64,000 bases of DNA from Heterodera schachtii (Eukaryota; Nematoda; Chromadorea; Rhabditida; Heteroderidae). Below the pieces are notes generated by a model. The model worked only from the letters and a program-made list of their open reading frames with translations. It searched no databases and was not told where the DNA came from. The translations under genes and the position numbers were made by a program. Shown here one piece after another: positions 1 through 12,050 of this stretch (the first letter of the stretch is position 1; the number at the start of each line of letters is the position of its first letter). The stretch covers positions 58,776 to 122,775 of the forward strand of contig SIJG01000155.1 of the NCBI GenBank assembly GCA_023374025.1, written 5' to 3'.

Positions 1-958
1 CTCTCTTCCTTGGAAATAAAAAATGTCCTTGGATGCGAAGGACGTCCTTGGAAATGAACATTAAAAAAAAGGAAGAAATAATCAAAGGAAATTTGACAAA
101 TTTTTGAATTTATAACATATTTGGTGCAAAATCTGGTACTAAATTGCACAGAAATTCCCAATTTTTTTCCCGGCGGCGACTTCTTACTATTTTTTAAAAT
201 TTGATACTTAAAAATGATCAGTTTTGAAGTTGGCCAATCGTTTTTTGAATAGAAGTGAGAATTTTCAAAAATTTTGAATTTCAACTTTTTGTTCGAATTT
301 GAGTCCGGGACTCGAAATAGGTCGAATTAGTTATTACACTCGTGATCAGCGACCCCAAAAAATCCATGACATGTTTTTACAACTTAAAAACTTCAAAAAA
401 GAATTTTGTCAAAAAGGTGTGGCACCATCTAAACTATTACCTTTTTTTTTGAATTTTTCATGGTCAAAATGGGGTTTCCTTCTTTTGATAAATTTAAGGC
501 ATTTTGTGCTTTTAAATGCCCAAAATTTTTAGTAATTTATGTTTTTGTTTAATTTGACTATATTCACATTATGCCAAATTTTCAAAATGAACATTTAAAT
601 ACATATATTTCTAAAAGTTCTTTTGAAGTATCCGATGGCTTTCGACCTTGCAAACCACGCATATGAGATCCATTCAAGCTAATTCCGAATCATGAACTCG
701 AAAACAAACAAAAAACATGAAAATTCAAACAAACAAAAAACATCGAAATTGTAGGTTTACGAAAAATATTTTCGAACAACAACATTTTTTGGTTTCAAGT
801 TTGGGATTCAGAATTGGCTTCGACGGGTGTCATATTCTTGACCAACACTCTGAAATGACCCATAAATTCTTCATTTCCGAGGCCTCCACCCGCTCAAATT
901 TAGCTGTCATTTACATAAAATTTTAAAAAATTAAGATTCATCTAAATACGCAATCATT
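1..958. other. AT-rich flank upstream of finger gene copy A
   Basis: No convincing gene is visible. The part from about 430 to 958 is homologous to the sequence just upstream of copies C (about 14810-15938) and D (about 26750-27902), so the promoter region was duplicated together with the gene. Positions 490-497 hold a single AATTTAAG, the unoccupied site of a hAT-like element that is present in the C and D flanks. A GGCGGCG fragment near 170 belongs to the dispersed GC-rich module described elsewhere. Confidence 0.6.
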
Positions 959-3705
959 ATGAATGCCAGCAACAACAAAAAATCTTTGAAGAATGGCGGT
1001 CGTCACGGTGCCACGGCAAATGCCAACAACAAAAAAGGTAGAAAAATTGAATATCCAGGAGAGACGGGAAATATAACACCGAAGTTTTTGAATTTAGGGT
1101 TAATGATCACAAAATGAACTTCTTTTTTCCAGAATTTTAACCTCCTAACCCGATTTTGAGATTCGTTTTCGCACAATTTGTCGTTGTCCCTTTTCCTTTT
1201 TACGTGTTTTATGAATATGAGTGTCTAACCTCTCGCTACCTGCACTCCTACATAAATACAAATACAAAAAATGAATCGATACAAAAAAATTTGCGAAACA
1301 AAACGAATGTCGTCCCTTTTCAGACAAGAATTTTAACTCGGCCTAAACAAAACAAAAAATTTTTTTTCTACACTCCAAAAGTTCTAGCGTTTTTTGTTGG
1401 TCATTCATAAATCATTCAATTTTTTTCGCCCACCAAATTTAGCCATGCTCCATGGTACGCCTCCCAAATTTTTGTGCAATTCCCACTTCTGTTCAACATT
1501 TGTGCGTCAACTTGGTTCGGATGCCGGAGCTGGAGCAGTACAGAAGGGCCAACGCACTGCACCAACAGCGGCGGTTTAAGAATGGCCGAATTTACTTCGT
1601 CTGTTCAAGGACGAAATGTCCGTACAAAATGGCAGCCATCAAAAATGGTCGGTTGTTTTTCGATTCTCTTTTTTTTCTGAGGGTCCCACCAATGGGAACC
1701 GGACAAAAGCACGCCGGTCGAACATGCCGCTAGAAATTTTAAAAAAAATTTTCAAACAGATTTTTTTAAGAAAAAAATCAGAAAAAATTTTTATAAGAAA
1801 ATTAAAGAAAAGAAATTTTTGAAAAATTTTCAGCGATTTATTTGGAATTTTATGATTTATGCTATTCTTTTAACAGAACGCCAAGAATGGGCTGTGTACG
1901 ACAAAAATGCGCACAATCACAAAATTGTTCCATTCCGACCATACAATTTCAAAAGACGCGAACAGAAGGAAAAAGCAAGCGGAAGCCTTCCCGTAAATTT
2001 AAATGAAAAATTTACTCATTAAATTTTAAAAAATGGGAAATTTCAATTTTCAGGGCAAATTATCGGCCGAAACTCGCCAAAATGCCGCAGAAATTGACAG
2101 AACTTGCCGTTTCCGTTTAACATTTGTGCGCCAATTGGGTTCTGATGCCGAGCTGGAGCAGTACAGAAGGGCAAACGCAATGCACCAACAGCGGTTGAAA
2201 AATGGCCGAATTTACTTTGACTGTTCAAGGAAGGGATGTCCGTACAAAATGACAGCCATCAAAAATGGTCAGTTCTTCTTGGGACCGAAACGAATGCCAA
2301 AAACCTTTTTGTTGGCAATTTTTTTTACTTTAAAAATTTTTGCGGCGGATTTAGTAATTAAATTTGTAAAAAAAATTATTTATCCCATTTATGTATGTTA
2401 TTCTCTTAACAGAACGCCAAGAATGGGCTGTGTACGACAAAAATGCGCACAATCACAACAAAATTGTTCCAATCGGACAATATCATGCCGAAAAACGCGA
2501 GCTGAAGGAAAAGGCAAGCGGAAGACTTTCCGTAAAATTTAATTGCAAAATTTACTCATTTATATTTAAAAAATGGGAAATCCCAATTTTCAGGGCAAAT
2601 TATCGGCCGAAACACGCCAAAATGCCGCAAAAATTGACACAATGCCAACAACGAGTTGTTGTTCCTCTGCTGCCGCTGCTGATGGCGCCAAAATTCAAAA
2701 TTCTGCCGAACAAACGCCGTCTCCGCCGGCAAAATTGTTCGAATTGGCACAGTGTGAGAAAGAAATGAGGCAAATTGCCACCAAATGGAATTTGCTCTTC
2801 AACGAAAAACGGTAATGAAGAAAAAAAAATTGAATTGTTTTGCGGGTAATTCTATAACCGTCTGTTCTCTTCTTTTACCACACACTTTCGCTGTCTCTCT
2901 CTCTCTCTCTCTCTCCATTTTGTGGAGGCAACATCTCTTATTGGTCCTCTCTAACTGTCAGTTTTTTTCTCACACACTTTCTCTATTCACTTGAGACGTA
3001 GTCAAATTTCTGTCGTCGATTCTCTAACGGTCTGTCCTCTTCTTTTCCCACACTCTCTTGCTGTCTTTCTTTTACTCTCTTCGTTTGCCCCCTCCCCCTC
3101 ATTAATATGACAGTATCGTGATCCTACCGTATTTAGTGGTTCTTATTTGTTTATGCCACCGCGGGACACCAAGGCGTTAAAGGACGGCGTTCTGTTTTCG
3201 CTCACTGACCGTGGCGATCACATTCGTGTGAGTTTTGGCGCATATTAGCAGCCAGGAGAAAAAAAAAATTAAAAACTTATTCGCGAAATTGGGCACAAAA
3301 TGGCAAAAAAATCTGATACAAAATTAATTTTTTTTTTTTTAACGGTTCAAAAAGCGAAATTTTCACATTTTTTTTCGATTTTTGGCACAAATTAACCATT
3401 AAAAATAAATAAATTCAACCAACTATTCTCATAAAAATTTAAACCCTACCGATTAGTGCCGCAATGGGAAATTTTTTTTACAAATTTTAAAATTTCAATA
3501 ATTTTGCAATTTTTTCATTATAAATTGAGTGGGAACGCATAGTTTTTAAAAATGAATTTTCCCCATTTTTCCACAGATGGATGAGTTCAATGCGTTCCGT
3601 TCTCAGGTGGACAAAATTCAGCGCTGGCCAAAAGAGCGTGGACAGGCGACGATCATGCGTCTGGCCAGTGATCAGTGTGCCCGAATGTTTGCCACTTCTT
3701 CCTGA
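959..3705 (+). pseudogene. Tandem WRKY/GCM1-FLYWCH-like zinc-finger gene, copy A (frameshifted)
   Basis: This copy has eight predicted exons: 959-1037, 1443-1647, 1877-1992, 2054-2267, 2413-2531, 2594-2811, 3137-3227 and 3577-3705. Every other exon matches copies C and D in length and phase. Exon 2 carries one extra G near 1525 (GATGCCGGAGCTGG where the others have GATGCCGAGCTGG), which shifts the frame inside the first zinc finger. The full mRNA would therefore be broken. Exon 1 ends and exon 3 begins in matching phase, so skipping exon 2 would restore an open frame with one complete finger. The second finger keeps its C-x4-C pair (exon 4) and H-x-H pair (exon 5). The C-terminal exons are intact. 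I call it a pseudogene or exon-skipping copy. Only transcript data could settle which. Confidence 0.7.
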
Positions 3706-5752
3706 TCATGCCATGCATTATTATTGTTGATGATTAAAGTAGGAAATTTTGTTCAAATCCATCATCTTTTTTTCGTTGCTTTTCTCTTGTTTTTTTATTG
3801 TTTGTTTAATGATGATTTATTTTCCCTTTTATACATTACTTTTTAATAATTGAACCCCTTTTTCTGTTGATAAACAGTTTTTTTTTTGTATTTTAATTCC
3901 ATCATAGCTGTCCAAGGGGGGAGGGGTCGAGAAAAAAGGGAAAGAAAAAAGAGAGAAAAGGAAAAGGGGAAAAACGAGAAAAGAGAGCGCCGAAATCAAG
4001 GAAAGGGTCTCGCATTGCGTTCGACTAACCCTGAGGGCGATTTGTCGAACGCAAAAAAAAAAAGTTAAGACTTGAAAATTGATTAATTTCATTAAGAAAT
4101 TTCGCTAAAATTTTCCATTTTTTCTGCGTTCGACGAATTTTGCTGAAGAAAAATCGTCGAACGCAAGAGGAGGGGTTTCTTAAAAAATTGACTCAAATAA
4201 GCAAAAAACCGGTCTTTTTTTGACAAAAATTTATTAACAATTCGCATTAAAAATTAAAAAATTTTCCCGGCGGCGCCTATCGGCCCCAACCCACCGTTCC
4301 CCAAAAGTTTTGGAAAAAGTGTACCGCAAAACTGGCATGAAAATGAAAATTTGACGCTGACCCCGCCTAGGGGGGTCATCGCCGAACGCACGACCCTTTT
4401 CTTGACTCCCCACTTGCACACGTACAGTCACGGCCATATGTTTATACAGTAACTTTTGTCTTCGACATTAGGAATTTTTTTCAAAAATTTTTCCAATTTT
4501 CACTGTATTTTGTGGTGTACCGATCACTATGAAGGAGTGCTCTGATCAAGTTGCTGTAAAAGTCTTTTGTTCACAAGGGAACATCGCGAACTGTGAGTGT
4601 CCAGTTTTTTAATTTTTTTTCTTTGTAGTTTAATTTTTAGAATTTTTAATTTGTAATTAAAAGGTTTTTTTAGATTTTCTTTTTTCTTTTTTTTTTTTTA
4701 GATTTTCCTTTTTTTGTTTTTTTTTTATTTTATTTTTTTTTTGTTTTTTTTTCTTGAAACCCCAGCAAAAATTTGTTAATTTGATTAATTTTTTCCTCTT
4801 CACCATTTGTCATGGGTTCGGATCCGCTCGACAGATGATGAATTTTCTTGAAATTTTTTCAAGCTATTATTCCACCTAGCACAGTTTATTCACTTATTTA
4901 ATTTGTTTTATAAGGCTATTTGTAGAGAATTGTTTGCTGATCATTAAAAAAAAAGTATATGGCTCTATCATTCGTTTTGAATTTTTAAGAATTTTTATAA
5001 ATTTGTCATTTTTATCGATTTTTCGAAACTTTGATCACTTTTTTCTGATCATTTTTGGCGCCGGAGCCAAAAATGCCAAAATTTACAATAGTAATTGGAA
5101 GTCGGGGGCAGGGGCAGAGGAGGGGGGCAATATGAGTGCGCTCCACTGGGCAGACTAAAGCCTAGTACTATCTCATCGTTTCTTTTTTTTTCTTTATAAT
5201 TTCTCTCACTTAGGCCTACTATCTATTCATTTTTTAAATATGAAAAACAGCGTTTACTTCGCCACATATAACTTTTTTTCATTTTCACCATGCCAAATGA
5301 TTCGGCATCGATCCATTTTTGCCATTCCTTCCCTCCCCTTCCCCCTCCTTTGCCCCGCACGACTCCATTCCCACACTCTTATTGCATTTACAAGTAAACG
5401 ATTTACCGCTCCCCCCCCCCCCACTCTCCACGATAAATCTGTGAAATGCAACAAACGAAAAAAGCAATTTATATTTACTACATTTATCATCATTTTTTAT
5501 ATATTATTAATACGAGCGGTCGGGACACCGTTCTGTTCTTATTTAAGTTTATTCCAAATAATATTTGGGTTCGATTCTTAGTGCTGTAATTTTCGTTTTT
5601 ATTGCATTTTTGTTAATAATTTTGGGAAAAATGCAAAAATATTATGAAAAAAATTGTTTCCTCCGAGAGCAACCTTTACGTTGTTATTTAATTTTAACAA
5701 TATATATTTTGCCAACAATTTAAAAACTTATTTTTAAATTTCGGTAATTTAG
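3706..5752. other. Intergenic repeats; no clear gene
   Basis: This stretch is homopolymer-rich (T runs, and a C run near 5410). A GC-rich module lies at about 4265-4290. At 4423-4600 sits a fragment of a dispersed repeat containing a CACTATGAAGGAGTG-type motif that recurs at about 14415 and 26370, and inverted near 21690. The GTACAGTCACGG end resembles the repeat end near 14750. Short open frames at 5043-5158 and 5240-5581 have no recognisable domain. An upstream exon of the coiled-coil gene could lie here, but I cannot place it. Confidence 0.45.
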
Positions 5753-7716
5753 CTTATGAGAAGTTCAAAACGGAAGAAGCAGAACAGAAGGCAAAAAGGG
5801 ACCAAGCAAAGGCTGATGGGGATGAGATTGCGTTGAAGAGGGCAGAGCAGTGGTTGCAGTTTCATGCTTGGCCACCGTCCGGGGCGTTTGCCGGCAGGGC
5901 TTTCAAGACCGGTATGTTTTTTAGATCATTTTAACATAGATTAAAAATGATTTTTTTAATGAAAAAGGGGGGACTACCATAGGCATTATTACCGTTTAAT
6001 CTTTAAAAAAAATAAATAAAATTAAAAAATAATAGTTTTAATTGCCTCTTCATGAAATTTGTTTTTTTAGTCTGGGCATAAAGAAAGGGGCGTTTGCCAT
6101 CAATTGGCGCAATACGCAGCTGAGGAACGATTCCAAGAACAAAGACGCAATCATTCACGCTGCAGAAGAAGCATGTAAATGCAACTTTGTCGAGCTTGGA
6201 GACGATGCTTTTCAAAACCTGCCGAACGTTTCGCGTCGAACAACTTTTTACTTCACGACGTCATGCAAATGGTTTGTTTTCATGATAAGCGTGTGCCCCT
6301 TACTGAGTTTATGTGTGACTTGACTATAGAAATCTCATTTCTATAGTTGCAGCGAGTGTATGTGTGACTTGACTATAGAAATCTCATTTATATAATAGGA
6401 CGAAGTGGAAATTGGATTCGACTCACTGTCCTTCCGAAACCAACTGATTGGGGGCTCGAAACCGCTGTCAAAGGAAACACGAAAACAAATTGCCGACAAA
6501 CTGCTGAGCAAAGATGATAGAATGCGCGCAGTCTTCACCACTTTTAAAGCTGGCATTGAAGGTTGGTTAAATACAGTTTCGGACAGAAGGAATTTAAAAT
6601 TTTATGTATACAAATTTCACATTTTTAGCCCTCGAGACGTTTGTGGATGAAAAGGAGAATGCTTTGAAGGAAAAGGAAAAGATCATCAAATCGCTAAGGA
6701 CCAATCAGCAGGTCAGTACAAGGGATGCGAACGAGGTTATCCGAGACCTCGAGGACGACCGTGCTGCTAAGCAGCTACGACTCAGCAGTCTGGAGGTGGG
6801 AAATTCTGGAATGTGGATGCACATCGACACGCTTCGTGAAGATCTTTTGAAACGAGGTATAAACAAATATAATTATATAATTGTGCTTATACGTGAATTC
6901 ATATTTTAATTTCAGTTGGTTCGGTAGTTGAACGAAATGCTCTCAGGAAGCAATGGCAGACCATCGAAGACCGTCTTGGGCGTTTGCCTGAGACAGAGAC
7001 AATGCCAATGACCGCCGATGTTCATCGTACTGACGGGCGTGTGGTGCAGGCAAAGCCATCAAAAAAGGCCACCCAGACCCAGCCTCCAACACCTGTTTTG
7101 ACGCGTAATTCATTGACAAACTTCGTTCTATAACTATTCTATAGTTGAACAAGTGGAGGACATAGTCGAGGAGATTGACCAGCAAATGGACTTGGAACAA
7201 CCAGATGGCACTCAACGTATTGTTGCACGTGACCAGATTGTTGGAGAAATTCGAGCACAAGCAGCTCAAGGAAACCAACGTGCACAAGCACAAGGTAATT
7301 TCAGAAATTTAAATTTCTGTAGCATATTTGTTATTGTCTGATTGAATTCATTCTCTTTTCTATAATGTGCTTGTTTTAAACACCGGTGCCTAAGTATATG
7401 TTACTTCTCTATAGAAATCTCTTTTCTATAGTTGCAGTGAGTGTGTGAGTTGGTATAGAATTCTCTTTTCTATAATGTGCTTATAGTAAGCACCGGTGCC
7501 TAAGTATATGTGATTCCTCTATAGAAATCCCCTTTCGTCCATTTAGTGTATGTAACTAATCTATAGAAAAAAATTGCTTATGTTTAGACTTGCGCAAAGT
7601 CGACAAGCGAAGTGCAGAAGCAGGTTAAGAAGTTGGAGAATGATGTCAAGAAGGTGCAGGAGGATATGAATATCTTGAAGGGCTTCTTTGACAAGCTGAA
7701 GATCTTGTCTGAATAG
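5753..7716 (+). pseudogene. Coiled-coil protein gene, probably decayed
   Basis: Predicted coding exons are 5753-5911, 6071-6271, 6399-6561, 6629-6856, 6916-7104, 7145-7294 and 7588-7716. The last six splice junctions use GT-AG. Exons 6399 to 7294 join in perfect phase and encode a charged helical protein, with segments such as ETFVDEKENALKEKEK and EQVEDIVEEIDQQ. The final exon has heptad-like EVQKQVKKLENDVKKVQED and a stop at 7714. Three joins fail. Exon 1 to exon 2 is out of phase, exon 2 changes frame near 6218, and 7294 to 7588 is out of phase. I found no recognised domain and no start codon. The introns are unusual: 7105-7144 is only 40 bp, and several contain CTATAGAAAT inverted repeats shared with the next gene. 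Unrecognised microexons could rescue it, so decay is likely but not proven. Confidence 0.5.
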
Positions 7717-7862
7717 GCGTTTGGCTTTTTGAATTGCACCTGTTTTCTGCAAAAATTTAACACAAATCACCATTTTGATCATATTCCGTCCGACAAGTTT
7801 TCATAATTACTCTTCTTATCACTTTTGTTTATTTTTTGTATTATTATAATATTTTACAACAG

Positions 7863-9757
7863 ATGCCCAAACGTACTCGCTCTCGCTCTCCCAAACGTAC
7901 TCGCTATCGCTCTGCTCGTAATACTTTATGTAACATGTTCTTCACAATCCCGAAACCATTTTCGGGGAGAACGAGAACTAGAACTTCGGATGGTGGTACC
8001 TCTTCTTCAACACAGACAGGCGGTAGGTAGTAGTAAGTAAGTAGTTAGTGACTATTGTATTTTTTTATACCCAAGTTTCTATAGCATTCTTATAAGCAAT
8101 TATCCTCTTTGCAGACGGAGGCCGAGCTGTTACTGTTACGCCGGCTCCGACCTTGCCTGAGGCAGCTCAGCAGCACGAGCAGCTGCTTCACCTTCACGAG
8201 GAGGAGCAGGCATTTGCAGTGGAAGAAATGCCACCGCTTCCGTCTCAGGAAAAACAAGACCACGAGGATGAGGCACAGGACGAACGGGACCACGACGTGG
8301 AGGAGGCATTTGCAGTGGAAGAAGTACCCCCACATGGTGAGTGTGTCTATAGTCTCTTTTCTATAGGTCACTTGTAATAGGCGTGTGCCCTTAGCGCAGC
8401 GAGTGTATGTGACTTGTCTATTTTAATTTCTATAGATTATTTGTACTAGGCCTGTGCAAAAGCCCTTATTAGGCGTGTGCCCGCCCTCTACTCATTTCTA
8501 TAGATTATTTGTATTAAGTGCGTGCAAAAGTCCTTAATTACTACAAGCACACTATCGAAATGAGATTTCTATAATGACACCTAACCTTTTAAGACGAGAA
8601 AATGTACGAGGGGGAGGCACAGGACGAGCAAGACCACGACATGGAGGAGGCATTTGCAGTGGAAGAAGTACCCCCACATGGTGAGTGTGTCTATAGAAAT
8701 CTCTTTTCTATAGGTCACTTGTAATAGGCGTGCGCCCTTAGCGCAGCGAGTGTATGTGACTTGTCTATTTTAATTTCTATAGATTATTTGTACTAGGCCT
8801 GTGCAAAAGCCCTTATTAGGCGTGTGCCCGCCCTCTACTCATTTCTATAGATTATTTGTATTAAGTGCGTGCAAAAGTCCTTAATTACTACAAGCACACT
8901 ATCGAAATGAGATTTCTATAATGACACCTAACCTTTTAAGACGAGAAAATGTACGAGGGGGAGGCACAGGACGAACAAGACCACGACGTGGAGGAGGCAT
9001 TTGCAGTGGAAGAAGTTCCTCCACAAGGTGAGTGTGTCTATAGAAATCTCATTTCTATAGATTATTTGTATTAGGTGCGTGCAAAAGTCCTTAATTACTA
9101 CACTACAAACACCCTATAGAAATGAGATTTCTATAATGACAATGTGACTTGTCTATTGAAAGTTAATTTCAATAGATTATTTGTACTAGGCGCGTGCAAA
9201 AGTCCTTATTAGGCGTGTGCCCGCCCTCTAACTATGTGTGACTTCTCTATAGAAACTTAACTATAAAAAGCTTGAGCACTTTAACAATTTGGGCTACTTA
9301 CAGCAAATTGCAAAATGCTAAAAATGCAAAATTTGTTATCATAGGCATATTTCGACGATGCTCAAATTGAGATGCATTTTAGTCAAAAACTTGGCTAATG
9401 ACAATAAAATATTTTTATTAATTTTTTATTTTGGTTAAATTTTGAACTTTTTTGGGTTTGTGGAAAAATAAATTTATTGCTACAACCTTTAAAAGCCATA
9501 ATTGAAGCTTGTTTATGTTTGTAGGTTTTGAACAAGTGAATGATGGCGGCAGCATCAGCAGTGATCAGCAACCGCTTGACCAAGAAGAAGAGAAGCGCCA
9601 GCAGTTTGGCGGTGAGTGTGAAGCCGATTCGTCAACCTTGACCGTGAAATGCGTCATTTCCGAACCCCGGACCGAACTCGACAAAAAGTCAAAAATTCAA
9701 ATTTTCGGGATTAGCATTTTTGGTTCAAAACCCGTTAAATACACGAAAACAAACTGA
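7863..9757 (+). CDS. Acidic repeat protein with duplicated exons
   Basis: Exons are 7863-8022, 8115-8336, 8594-8680, 8941-9027 and 9525-9611, the last perhaps reading on to a stop at 9755-9757. All joins are phase 1 and in frame. The N-terminus (MPKRTRSRSPKRTRYRSARN) is arginine-serine rich. A Gln/His/Glu-rich segment and repeats of EEAFAVEEVPP follow, once each in exons 2, 3 and 4, with a variant (AFAVEEMPP) earlier in exon 2. Exons 3 to 5 are each exactly 87 nt and symmetric, so adding or losing a unit keeps the frame. Exons 3 and 4 and their upstream introns are near-identical 347-bp units. No family is recognised. An RS-like basic head with an acidic tail could suggest a nuclear or RNA-linked role, but that is a guess. 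The ATG follows directly on CAACAG, so an upstream exon is possible. Confidence 0.6.
8337..8940 (+). repeat. Tandem 347-bp exon-intron duplication
   Basis: Introns 8337-8593 and 8681-8940 are almost identical over their whole length, as are the 87-nt exons 8594-8680 and 8941-9027. Near its 5' end each intron has CTATAGAAATCTC or a near copy. Near its 3' end each has the complement, GAGATTTCTATAATG, so the intron ends can pair. The third intron (9028-9524) begins the same way and then diverges. Confidence 0.8.
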
Positions 9758-9916
9758 AAGCCATTCAAGGCCAAAATGGATACCGGATCCGTTGGTCAGT
9801 GCTCTCGAAAAGCGCAAAGAACTTGTTTTTATAACAAAAAAAAATTTACACTGACGCTTTTTCCGGGGGCCAAACCTTTCCATGGGCCAACCGTCCTGTT
9901 TAAATTTAAAATAACC
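9758..9916. other. Junction between acidic-repeat gene and finger-gene fragment B
   Basis: An open frame starting at 9776 (MDTGSVGQCSRK) runs across the junction and stays in frame with fragment B to 10108. It has no recognisable domain before the junction. It may be a chance fusion produced where the 3' part of a finger gene was inserted. Confidence 0.35.
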
Positions 9917-11095
9917 CGACAAAATGCCGCAGAAATTGACACAATGCCAACAACGTCCTCTGCTGCCGCTGCTGGTGGCGCCAAAATTCAAAATTATGCT
10001 GAACAGACGCCGTCTCCGCCGGCAAAATTGTTCGAATTGGCACAGTGTGAGAAAGAAATGAGGCAAATTGCGACCAAATGGAATTTGCTATTCAGCGAAG
10101 AATGGTAATTAACATAAAATAATTGATGAATTGATTTATGCGTAATTCTCTAACCGTCTGTTCTCTTCTTTTGAACACTTTCGCAATATCTGTTTTTCTC
10201 TCTACATTTTGTTGAGAAATTATCTCTCATCGGGTACACCGAAAAATTCGCTGGGACATAATTTCGGCGCCGAATTTTTTAAAAAAATTTTAAATTTTGA
10301 AACTGTTTTTTCTATTTTCTCACCCATTTTTCTCTCTTCACTTGTCAAATTTTTTTCGTCCGCCATCCCGGGCAAAATTATTCAAATTGGCAATAAAAAC
10401 CAAAAATACACCCCCTAAGAAATGAAGACTCCAAAAATTTTATTTATTTTCTTGACAAATTGCAATTATGCGGAAGAATTGATCTAAATGTGGGACCCCG
10501 ATAAATATTGGAATTTTTTTAAACCAATGGGGGGCTTTTAATTTGTAAATTTTTGTTTTTTTTTTTTGTATAAAAAGCATTGAAAATTTTTCACAGAGAT
10601 TATTTTCTTACTGTTTCCTCCCCCTCCCCTTTCATTAATTTGACAGTATCGTAATTTATACGGTATTTAGGGGTTTTTATTTGTTTATGCCACCGCCGGA
10701 CACCAAGGCGTTAAAGGACGGCGTTCTGTTGTCGCTCACTGACCGTGGCGATCACATTCGTGTGAGTTTTGGCGCATATTAGCAGCCAGGAGAAAAAAAA
10801 ATTAAAAAATTTATTCGCGAAATTGGACATAAAATGGCAAAAAAATCGGATACTGGGAATTTTTTTTTACAAATTTTAAAATTTCATGAATTTTGCAATT
10901 TTTTCATTATAAATTGAGTGGGAAGGCATCGTTTTTAAAAATGAATTTTCCCCATTTTTCACACAGATGGATGAGTTCCATGCATTCGTTTCTCAGGAGG
11001 ACAGAACTCAGCGTTGGCCAAAAGAGCGTGGAGAGGCGACGATCATGCGTCTGGCCAGTGATCAGTGTGCCAGAATGTTTGCCAACTATTCCTGA
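9917..11095 (+). pseudogene. Finger-gene fragment B (C-terminal exons only)
   Basis: Homology to the finger genes starts abruptly inside exon 6 at about 9917 and continues through exon 6 (to 10104), exon 7 (10671-10761) and exon 8 (10967-11095). Exons 7 and 8 have the standard 91 and 129 nt and intact phase. The end of exon 6 reads SEEW instead of the SEKR or NEKR of other copies. All finger-coding exons and the exon 6 acceptor are missing, so this copy cannot make a DNA-binding protein unless it is joined to upstream exons. The C-terminal module itself is open. Confidence 0.7.
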
Positions 11096-12050
11096 TCGCG
11101 CCATGGATTATTATTGCTAATGATGACTCATTTGTGGGGAATTTTGATCAACTTTTATAACAATTTTGGTGTTACTTTTTTCTTGTTTTTTCCTTTGTTT
11201 TATGATGGTTTCTTTTCCCTTTTACATATTCCTTTTTAATAATCGAACCCTTTTTTGGTTGAACTTTTTTTCTAATTTAAATCCACCACATTTTAAAGCA
11301 CAAAATCGATTTGGATAAAATTAAAATAGAATTTTCATTTAAATTTATGCTAAAATTGCAGAAATATTAAAATAGTTACAACTAGAGACCGGCGCGGGAT
11401 TTTGCGAGTCCCACCTAGAAAGTGATGGAAGGGACGAGGGAAATCTGCGAATATTCTATCCCGGTGGGGAATTGAACCCAAGGGAAAATTGATAAAAGGC
11501 AAAATGTTTAGCCACTAGACCACATTTGAACTTGAATAAAATAAATTTTTTCAAAAATTTCTCCTTCTCCGTCCTCCTCTTTTCTCACCAGACCCCCATT
11601 CTTACCATGCTTATTTAGTCCCGTCGGGACCGGGACCTGAAAAACCGTGATTACCGTCCCGGTCCCACTCAGCTCTAAGTTAAACGAGTTCCAATAAAGA
11701 ATTAATTAATTTTTATTAAATTAAAAAAAATTCTTAAAAAAATAATAATTCCATTTATTCCCTTGGAGTATGAAAGGAGACTGAGTGATTATTTTTCAAT
11801 CTCCTTAGAGACTAGGGGATAATTGGAGACTGGAGGACTAATGGATATATGAGATAATTAGAGAAAACACGGTAACGAAAAATGGGAAAAATGACCTAAA
11901 GATCTCAATTCAAATGGGCTTTAGTTAAATATAACTTTACAAGGACCACACACAAACACATAACAAATAACATAAATGTACTTAAAAATCATTTATCCGA
12001 AATTGAAGCGAATTTCTTTTTCCACCTGATAAATGTTTGGGTTCCAAATT
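11096..12050. other. Intergenic; contains SINE-like element
   Basis: There is no coding exon. From about 11280 the sequence is homologous to about 20160-21640 downstream of copy C, where extra insertions lengthen it. A tRNA-related SINE-like element lies at about 11455-11610. The rest is AT-rich. Confidence 0.5.
11455..11610 (-). repeat. tRNA-related SINE-like element
   Basis: The minus strand reads an A-box-like TGGTCTAGTGG and a B-box-like GGTTCAATTCC about 45 bases later. These are preceded by the shared head GGTAAGAATGGGGGTCTG. The same layout recurs at about 21275-21420, 49395-49590, 54205-54400 and, split, 54535-55800. The intervening bases do not fold as a normal tRNA anticodon arm, so it is not a functional tRNA gene. 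Confidence 0.55.

Noticed and set aside
5400..5425. C-run as a regulatory element
   Set aside because: Similar C or G runs occur near 30040, 33980, 43915, 47660 and 59663 without consistent context; likely replication slippage.
11460..11525. Functional tRNA gene
   Set aside because: A and B boxes are present but the anticodon arm does not fold; treated as a SINE-like element.
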